Source: Symsagittifera roscoffensis
Taxonomy: Eukaryota > Xenacoelomorpha > Acoela > Convolutidae
Length of the DNA stretch: 64,000 nt
Reading direction: 5' to 3'
Assembly (NCBI RefSeq): GCF_963678635.1
Contig: NC_087062.1
Span: 37,224,518 to 37,288,517, forward strand
Position numbers and translations under genes: made by a program. The notes beneath the pieces were generated by a model, which worked only from the letters and a program-made list of their open reading frames with translations, ran no database searches and was not told where the DNA came from. The stretch's first letter is position 1. Every line of letters begins with the position of its first letter. Below are positions 56,395 to 64,000 of the stretch, one piece after another.

Positions 56395-59300
56395 CTAATC
56401 AACAACCCCCACATCAGTCCCCACCAACAACGTCCCAAGAACCTCCAGCAACACCAACAAATACATAATCAAATAATCCTCAATCATCAGCACGCATCTC
56501 TTTTCAAGACAATCCATATACATTTGAAGAAAGACATGCACGTTCATCCGAACCACTAGAGTCATTACTTCGCCAAGCCTCACTGAGCGAACCACAATAC
56601 GAACCAGTATGTAATATATACCCCCTCTCAAACAAGATCTTAATAGAGCAAAACATCAAAGTCAAAACCACACCACACAAGAAATAAATCGACAAATTAT
56701 TCATCCAAGACGAAATGGAAATTTGCAAAACCCCAGAGTTCAACTCAACATACCTCATTCACCAACAACAAATCCTATAAACCTTTCTAGCAGTACAATT
56801 CAAAGTACACCAAAGACCCCATTATAACAAAATACATCAAACATCCCATCAGATTTTTTAGGTTTAACTCCTACATCTGAACAAATCAGAGAAAAACTTT
56901 TTAATCCCCCAACCACTACAGAACAACTCCCTTATTGGGTAACACATGTTTTTCTTCAAAACGAATCAAATTAAGTGAATGATCCAATAGACGTTTCATC
57001 TGACACATCCTTATCACTACCTGAAACTCTTTCACTTCCTTCAGCCACTTCTTTAACTCCAAATTTACAAACCCCTTTCCCTTCAAATTTTCCTACAAAT
57101 CTCGACGCCAGATATAGTGAAAATTCAACAAATAACATACAACTACGATTAGATTGGAAAACATTCGTAGCACCCCCTCCATTTTTCGACAACATCACGA
57201 AAATCACAGATTACACAACTGGGCACTGAACAGATTACAATACCGACAAGACATTCACAAAGATACTCAAGACCATAATATACAAATATTTACACAAGAC
57301 GTCTTGACGCTAAATTTTGAAATCACAGTAAAATTAAATAATATAATTTATCATCCTTTAACCCTAGCACCTCCAAATATAACAGCTCAATCTTTTCCTC
57401 CCCCGTTCATATCCACAGAAGTAATTTACAAATACGATAGATACGCAAAAAAGACAATAGGATAAATCACCTTTTCTAATCCATATTCTTGACTATCATA
57501 CACATGTATATTTTACAGATAATAATTTTTCAAATTATTTTTTTTTCAGTTTTTTAATACATGATCCCAATAATTCTTCACCCCGAGCCGGACCTCAGGA
57601 TTTACTAGTCACACATTATGACTGTGAAGAAAATGAACAAAAAACATTACACAAATATGCCAAAACCAAGTCACTCAATGTGAATCCGAACCACAATCAA
57701 TCGAAACAACAAATCTAATAGCAACACTTTATTCAAAAGCCAGAACTACAACACTTATGGAATATAAAGTCACAGCAACATTTTCCGAAGAGAAAGTACA
57801 TTGTTTACAAGTTTCAAACGGAAATAAAAACAGATTAGACCATGAACCTTTCTACAAGTAACATCGAAAGACTATTGCACCTCAGCCCTGAAGATTGTAA
57901 AAATGACTTAAAAGACTAAAGATCACATCAGTCAAAGGCACAAACAGAAAATAGGAAATTTTCAAAATTTTCAGTATTCAGCACATCAAGCCGAACTCAA
58001 AAATACCAAGGTCATATGAGACTAGTATCAAGTTCCCATTTCACGGAGCACATGGAAGACTAACTTACAATCTCCATTATAAAAATTGGCTACCACTCTT
58101 TGGAATAAACCACCCCTCAACTTGTAAAGCAGATACAAAAAATTAAAGGATACCAAGAAAAAATGTTTTTTGATTGGAAAATACAATATGAAAAAGTACA
58201 ACTAACACGTGATTTAAAAGATGATACTATAACATATCAAGAAATCAGACTTTCTTGCAAAAACGACCAAGGATATTGCGATCTTACTACACGCACACAA
58301 GCAACAATCGTTTGGTTCCCCGAAGATAGCTGTACCACATTTCAAGTAGCAAAAATACACGCTAGAATGATAAAATTTCACCAAAAATATTTCATTGAAT
58401 CAATCCCGTCCGTTTGAAGATGTAAGCCCTGATCAACTTAGAAATAGTAATTATAAATTTAGAAACATCCATAATCTAGAAAAAAAATCGACAGGTTTCC
58501 AAATATACCCAAAACGGAACTAGCATGTAAATAAACCAAACCACTCTACAAAACACAATATTCAGAAATTCTTGTCGAATACGAAGACGGTTTTGACATG
58601 AATTCAGGAAAATTAATAAAACATCCAATGGCTACATCTCACTCAACCACTGACGAAAACTCATATGTCCCAGTAAAATTTCAAAAGAACACAGGAAGAA
58701 TTGGTGGAAAATTAAAACCACAATACACAGACAGTACACGTTTACAAGAACTATCACTTAAGATCAACACTCATTTTGGCGCAATCCACTATGATGTACA
58801 GTTAGACATGAAATTAGACTAAACAATAATAAGAATTTTTCAAGAAATGTCTTTGATAGAGCTTGAAACACTCCATCAATTATGCGAACTTGAATGCACG
58901 CAGATGTTACAATCACTTGCACTAGCAGTACTTAAAATCCCTTATACAGGATATTTATAGTCAGGAAACAGATCAAGTATTATTGACTACGAAGGAAATT
59001 TATTATGGTATTACACTTGTACCAAAAATTATCACCTTTATATGTTTTTGAAGATAAAAGATGCTATAAAAAATCCCAATATTCTACAAAAACAAAGTAC
59101 ATTTTGTTGATACACTCTCCCGCAGAACTTATTTTTGGAATACAGCATTGCCATGTGGATCAGAAAACAGCCACAATGTAGTACAATTAAACCCTGACGA
59201 AGATAAATACTATCGTCTCACACCTTAACCTACACTAATGCAACCACTCAAAAAATTTTCACCAGAAAACATTAGAGCTATTGCATGTAACCCTAATATT

Positions 59301-60065
59301 GACTTACAATCAATTGGTATATATTCTAAACCCGACATCCAACATCACATTCGAATACAACAATTTCAAGAATTACTCACAAAAAAGGACACAATACAAC
59401 GACAATCCATAGATTAAAACATACGCAAATTTGCAGAAACAGCAGTCTTTTCAGACATATACGCACAAGAATATAGCGGATATTTTAAATGTATAAAAGA
59501 TGGCATTTACTTAAATGGCGAAAAATACAGACCACAAGATATATCACCAATAAATATTTTTAGTTTTTTAAATCTAAAAACGAACTTCTTGCCTTTCTAG
59601 GATGGCCCTATTACATCTTAGAAAGATTGACTATATTATACGCAATGTTTAATTTTCTTGGATTTCTTTTCTCTCTCTTGAAAGGAATCTACAATACATG
59701 CGCTATACACACACAAGTAAAAAGACAAGCAAGCGTAGCACGCATACTTTTTGCAGGATTTTTTGGAATATTCTCACAATCAAACAAAAATTCTTTTAGA
59801 CGCTCAAATAAAAGAATACAATACCAAACTACCAACAACACTAAACACGCATGACGAATCACAAAACGATCCAAAAACAACACCGACAGCACCACAATTG
59901 CAAAACCACAACCATAACCACCCTCTATCATTTGTACCACGAAATTTAAGAAATATCGCCCTAACAGATCTCATAACTTCAAGATCAAATTATTCACAGA
60001 GCCCAATTCAACACATAATAGCCCAACAAACCAACAAAATCCACAAAACCCAATTCAACACATAA
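56395..60065 (+). pseudogene. Envelope-like glycoprotein gene, heavily broken
   Basis: Fragments in three frames read as one surface protein: a Ser/Pro-rich start, 56975-57229, 57290-57465, 57600-57870, 58163-58417 (Cys-containing, with SCKNDQGYCDLTT), 58598-58822, and from 58848 a segment with cysteines and YEGNLLWYYTCTK. A strong hydrophobic anchor follows at 59627-59770 (MFNFLGFLFSLLKGIYNTCA) and a basic, Asn/Gln-rich tail to 60065. Position after pol and this layout suggest an envelope. TGA codons at 57227 and many shifts prevent expression. Confidence 0.6.
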
Positions 60066-60082
60066 TAACCTAACAACCCAAC

Positions 60083-60843
60083 ATGGAAGACACATACGAA
60101 CAAATTATAGAGCAACAACATACCACTAAATTTCGTTCTCAGAACAACCATCTTTTTAGCCCACGATGAGCCGCCAAGTTGGATCCCTCCATCGATCAAT
60201 TTACCAGCCAGCCAACCTCCAGAAAAATCTCCCCATCATCCCACTTTTTGCTCTCCCCCGACCTCAGTCACCTCATCATAACACTTCATCCAGCATTGAA
60301 TCAGATTCTAATTACAACACCACAGTTTATAACACTATCTCCCAATTCTACAACTCCGATATCGAAACACCCGACGAATTTGACAATTATGAATCCAGTC
60401 CAATTACATTTTCTCAATCTCCCTTTCAACTCATCCATTCCAAAGTCAAAATTGAACCCTCTTCCCCTCAGTCTCCCATTTCATATGTTACACCCACATA
60501 TTCCCCTTTAACCAACGAGCCATCCGATAACAACGACCAAGATAACACACAAATATCACATGAACTTGATAACTTCATAACACTACAACAACAAGTACAA
60601 CACCCTCAAACACTAACCATTCACCAACTCCCACGATCTATAACATCATCATCGAACCCATCAACCCCAACCCCCTCTTCAAATTATACACCTTCCCAAA
60701 ACCCGACTTCCTCGTCAACCCCATCATCTAGTACCAACCGCGCTTATAGAACCTTTAAGAGAAAATTCCAAAATACCCCATTCCCATCTAACCGAGGAAC
60801 ATCCACCACATTTGTCAATCATCCACTTCATACTAATACTTAA
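60083..60843 (+). pseudogene. Extra 3' gene, Ser/Thr/Pro-rich N-terminal part
   Basis: A frame opens at ATG 60083 (MEDTYEQIIEQQ) after env; by changes of frame it continues into the uninterrupted 225-codon frame 60166-60843, which is rich in Ser, Thr, Pro, Asn (for example SSSNPSTPTPSSNYTPSQNP) and has short acidic patches (IETPDEFDNYESS). Low complexity; no domain recognised. Such a long protein-like frame beyond env is not usual for gypsy elements. Confidence 0.45.
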
Positions 60844-61941
60844 CAATTCCTCCAAATCCGTCTACTTTTTTCCCTCAATATACGTACTTCCATTCAAACC
60901 CCAATGATGAAAAACCCAATTATGTTAAGGAACAAGTTTTACACCCTACACTTACATGGACATCCTATTACCACTTTACTAACCCACTATCACTACCACA
61001 TTTTAACTCCCCTTATGAAAATGAAGTATGTAGCACCCAACTCTATCTCTTAACAACAGCACTAACCCCAAAACAATTTACGCAAACAGGCTACAGACGA
61101 TCACTAACGAAATTCACTGCACCTAAAGCTAATGATTATTCTATAGATTATTACGACCATAACATCATTCGACCTAATGAAGACCTCTTTCTAAATAACG
61201 ACCCATTTGCTAGTCCCCAATTTTTTCATCCAGACCCCATACACCTTCACTCTCAACATCTTGAATAAACAATATGACAACGTTATCTCAGTAGCACTAC
61301 GAAACATTTGTGCTTATGATTCATACTTTAACAAAATTAACCACTTTTCACTAACCTTTCATTTCCTCACACCCAAAGAACGTGATTTGCACTGTTCACA
61401 CGAAGTCATGTTACGAACTAAACAAACACATACATACACTTACTACAAATTCATTCAACACCATTACACCCTCAATACACCAGCACGACAACCTCACCAC
61501 CGATATCAATATATTAACTCTAAATACACATCACCATTTTTTCTTAACTTCACTTATTGTATTAAAGACACTAACTTACAAGGCACCATCCGAAATTATG
61601 ATCCCAACACCCAGATGTATATCTTTTGTCATCTAACCAAACTCCTAAATGTAGACGAATCCCGCCCACTAATTATCCCTCACGAATTCTTCCAGCTCGT
61701 TGAAGTCTCAATTCTAGAATTTATATATAACACTCGCTATAATCACAAAGTATGTAATCTTAATCAAAACACACCGTATGAACAATCACCTAACACTGAA
61801 GAGCACAACATAATTAAAGCACTCGAATTGCTTTGGCCACTTCTGCAAACTAAACACAACATTCATTTGCTAGCTAAACTACTAGCCTCATCTGATATCA
61901 TTCACGATGTTTTTCCCCATGGCTCCTTCACCGACGATTAG
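60843..61941 (+). pseudogene. Extra 3' gene, structured C-terminal part
   Basis: Two frames in series: about 141 codons from 60843 to 61268 without a start codon (FTNPLSLPHFNSPYENEVCS, FTAPKANDYSIDYYDHNIIR), overlapping and giving way near 61215-61265 to 61207-61941, 244 codons to TAG... at 61941. The second is rich in His, Tyr, Phe and Asn, with NICAYDSYFNKINHFSLTFH and LINVDESRP-like segments and an alpha-helical end. Together with 60083-60843 it would make a protein near 600 residues, not recognised. Confidence 0.45.
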
Positions 61942-63137
61942 GTAATATGAATTCAATATTTCACTAATAAATTCAAACAACACTAACCATTATTGTTCAA
62001 TGTTTTCCTTTTTCTTTATAGGCACAATCATCAATCATCTTTAAAACAAAAAGCAAAATAAAAAACAGAAATTTTTGATCAATTCATAAATTTCTATTAA
62101 CCTATCTAATAATTGAAGCAATAAAACTCTCTCGTACCAAGCAGTAAATTAATATATAAATTCTTTTCCCCAAAGCAGTAAATATTGATACAATTGAAAA
62201 TAAAATAATAATTTCAACCCGCAAATCAAGCAGTAAACTTCAAAATTTTCAAGTAGTCAATTAATGAAAATCGTTCATGAATTGCAGATAGCAGTACTAA
62301 CCTTTTTACAGACGCTTCTTTGTATACTCTCGCCCATAAATTCTATCCAAATTTGCATTACTCGCCCACAAAGAATTGTTTAAAATAATGAATTTAAGTT
62401 TCAACTTTCACTGATAACCACTCTATCAAGCTTTAACACGTTTCAAACTTTCCTTTAACCCGGTTGGAAAGGAATTATATAATAATCCAAACTAACCAAC
62501 GCAAGCTTACGAAACACCAGAAACCACAATCTAACAGCATGACCAAGAAAAGAAAACCCACGGTACCCAAACTGGATTAACACCAGCTTAAAACTAGATA
62601 AATTATTCTTTTGAAGACTTCTTTTATGTCTGAACACAAAAGATCAAAACACTAATAAGTCGAAAGACAAACCCAAAACAAACAATTTGATTTTTTTAAA
62701 AAAAGACATTACTAAGAAAAAAAAAGAAAACATTAATGATAAAGATAGCATGAAAGGTTGAACTAAAACAGGATCCTCCAAAAAGAGAGCACGAAATTAT
62801 ACCCTCACTTTTGGCCTAACACACCAGAAGAGGACGTCCTGAGCATGCTCTATAGCCGGCCTCACCCACCGTGCTACATACACGCTTTGTGACACCGACG
62901 ACACTATTTTTGACGGGAGTTACTCAAGTGTGAGTAGCTCTTAAAAATAACCGAACTTAATAATATAACGCTTTTGCGATAAAAACTAATACAAGATCAT
63001 GACTAAAAAACAAGATTAACAAAGATTTATATATGTAAATAATACAATGCAATATATAGATAATATACAGTCCAAACACGAGCAGCAACGAACTTGACAA
63101 CCCAATCACACTCCAACTACGGAATGGCAAAACCCAC
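61942..63137. other. A-rich 3' region of the retroelement and flank
   Basis: Contains three scattered AAGCAGTAAA motifs (about 62140-62240), which may belong to an LTR or 3' untranslated part, then from about 62800 a GC-richer patch (GGACGTCCTGAGCATGCTCT). The minus strand of that patch has an open frame of about 30 codons preceded by an AG that might be a terminal exon downstream of the candidate at 63138. Boundaries of the element here are unknown. Confidence 0.4.
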
Positions 63138-63279
63138 CTGACTTGCTGCCTACAATCACTACACTTAATGGATTTGAAGTACGACTTGGCATCGCAGCAA
63201 AGGAAACCCATTGCAAACAGAACAATGGCCATCTCGATGTTCAAATATACGTACAGATCCAAGTCACCAGGAACTGCAT
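63138..63279 (-). CDS. Candidate host exon with a membrane helix
   Basis: On the minus strand a 142-base segment lies between acceptor-like GTCTTTAG|ATG and donor CAGTCAG-type end |GTGGGT (intron GT at 63137). In the frame entered with two completing bases it is open and reads AVPGDLDLYVYLNIEMAIVL, FAMGFLCCDAKSYF and KSIKCSDCRQQV: a hydrophobic segment followed by a Cys/Lys-rich stretch. Its composition differs from the A-rich retroelement. No family recognised; may be chance. Confidence 0.35.
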
Positions 63280-64000
63280 CTAAAGACGAACCACATGCCG
63301 TTCCCAGACGAGAGTGAGAATAACAATGTTACTATCTACCAGATCAACACTCATCACAACTGATCAGAATCATGATACGATCTCCCGAAATGACCGTAAT
63401 GACAAATCTTCGTCCAAACCAGAAAAAACAATATGCTCGCAACCTCTAAAAAAACACCACCATCCATCATCCACTACAATGAAGAACATTGGAAAACTAA
63501 AACTCTGTAAACCCCGGATGGGTGGAACCAGATCTAAACTAGTATTTATCATTGGTTATTATTATGATATTTTATCTCTATAAAATATTAACTACTAACC
63601 AATCATACTCCATCAAGCTAACAACCTATTTATTTGTCAAGAGTTGAAACTACTTGTAGTTTCAACACCAGAACAATTTGAAATAAACTTAGAAAACAGT
63701 TGTTCTCATTCTGGAACTAACTCACGTAAACCGGTGTACACTAGATCTATTGAGACTAGGAGATATAAGAGTAAGATTAGGATCGGTTTTAGACTAAGAA
63801 GTTGCACGAATATATCCGGCCGAAAATAAGATAGCGTGACGAGCAGACGATGTACCCTATCTGAAATTACTCTATGAGTACAGTACATAGTACCTAACTC
63901 AAAACTGCGATTTATTCAAACATTCAATGGCCCGGTCATTTCGATCTTTCCATTGCGGTCTGCTGTTTTCGATCAATTCGGAGTCCCAAATGATTGAAGA
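63280..64000. other. Right end of window, nothing certain
   Basis: AT-rich sequence without a supported gene. A perfect 11-bp inverted repeat (GTTGAAACTAC and its complement) lies near 63643-63666. TGTTACTATCTACC at 63327 with TATAAAATATT near 63580 was considered as an LTR start but has no partner in the window. Confidence 0.4.

Larger units (their letters stand above)
49062..61941 (+). mobile_element. Degraded Ty3/gypsy-type retroelement with env and an extra 3' frame
   Basis: About 12.9 kb with a strong plus-strand bias to A and scarcity of G, unlike the DNA on either side. Gene order is gag, protease, reverse transcriptase with RNase H region, integrase, a spacer, env-like frames and a further gene. 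Order pol RT before integrase places it with Ty3/gypsy and retrovirus-like elements. Every gene is interrupted. No LTR pair was recognised: the left side meets the GC-rich minus-strand element, and 61942-63137 shows no match to the sequence before gag. Confidence 0.85.

Noticed and set aside
63327-64000. 3' LTR of the gypsy-type element beginning TGTTACTATC
   Set aside because: No matching copy upstream of gag, no convincing polypurine tract, and an exon-like segment of different composition lies between it and the element.

Overview
This window looks like animal (metazoan) nuclear DNA. It is AT-rich, carries spliced genes with GT-AG introns and long repeat-filled introns, has microsatellites, and encodes most of a high-affinity choline transporter (SLC5A7/CHT1 family), a gene expected in an animal with cholinergic neurons. 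I cannot name the species. Nothing here looks bacterial.

Layout. 1-10.9 kb is mostly non-coding, with short dispersed repeats, a (GATA)n tract, a 637-bp inverted-repeat element and a cluster of TTTCAGATCTGAAA palindromes. 10.9-25.3 kb holds eight exons of the choline transporter on the minus strand (about 468 of roughly 600 residues); the remaining 3' exons must lie left of the window. Its introns contain a 1.5-kb tandem duplication, a tRNA-like SINE, a hAT-type non-autonomous element and a LINE relic. 27.4-30.6 kb is a complete-looking four-exon plus-strand gene for a 769-residue protein whose three best motifs match the HET (heterokaryon incompatibility, TIR-fold) pattern. 31-35 kb holds small mobile elements and a foldback. 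35.8-38.9 kb is a two-exon gene for a secreted 904-residue protein: signal peptide, six-cysteine N-terminal domain, about 35 mucin-like 16-residue repeats, a TSP1-like module and a PLAT-like C-terminus.

42.8-49.0 kb differs sharply in base composition (clearly more GC-rich than its surroundings) and carries a string of broken minus-strand reading frames that I could not assign to a family; part of it recurs at 39.9 kb, so it is probably an unrecognised mobile element. 49.1-61.9 kb is an A-rich, G-poor, plus-strand Ty3/gypsy retroelement with an envelope-like gene: gag with a zinc knuckle and a long Arg/Asn/Ser/Tyr tail, protease, reverse transcriptase, integrase, env-like frames with a membrane anchor, and beyond env a further reading frame of several hundred codons. 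It is broken by many stops and frameshifts. No LTR pair could be recognised. A possible host exon on the minus strand lies at 63.1-63.3 kb.

The genes do not form a pathway. The choline transporter is a neuronal housekeeping gene; the HET-like protein and the mucin-like secreted protein are neighbours on the same strand and could both concern defence or surface recognition, but that is inference only.
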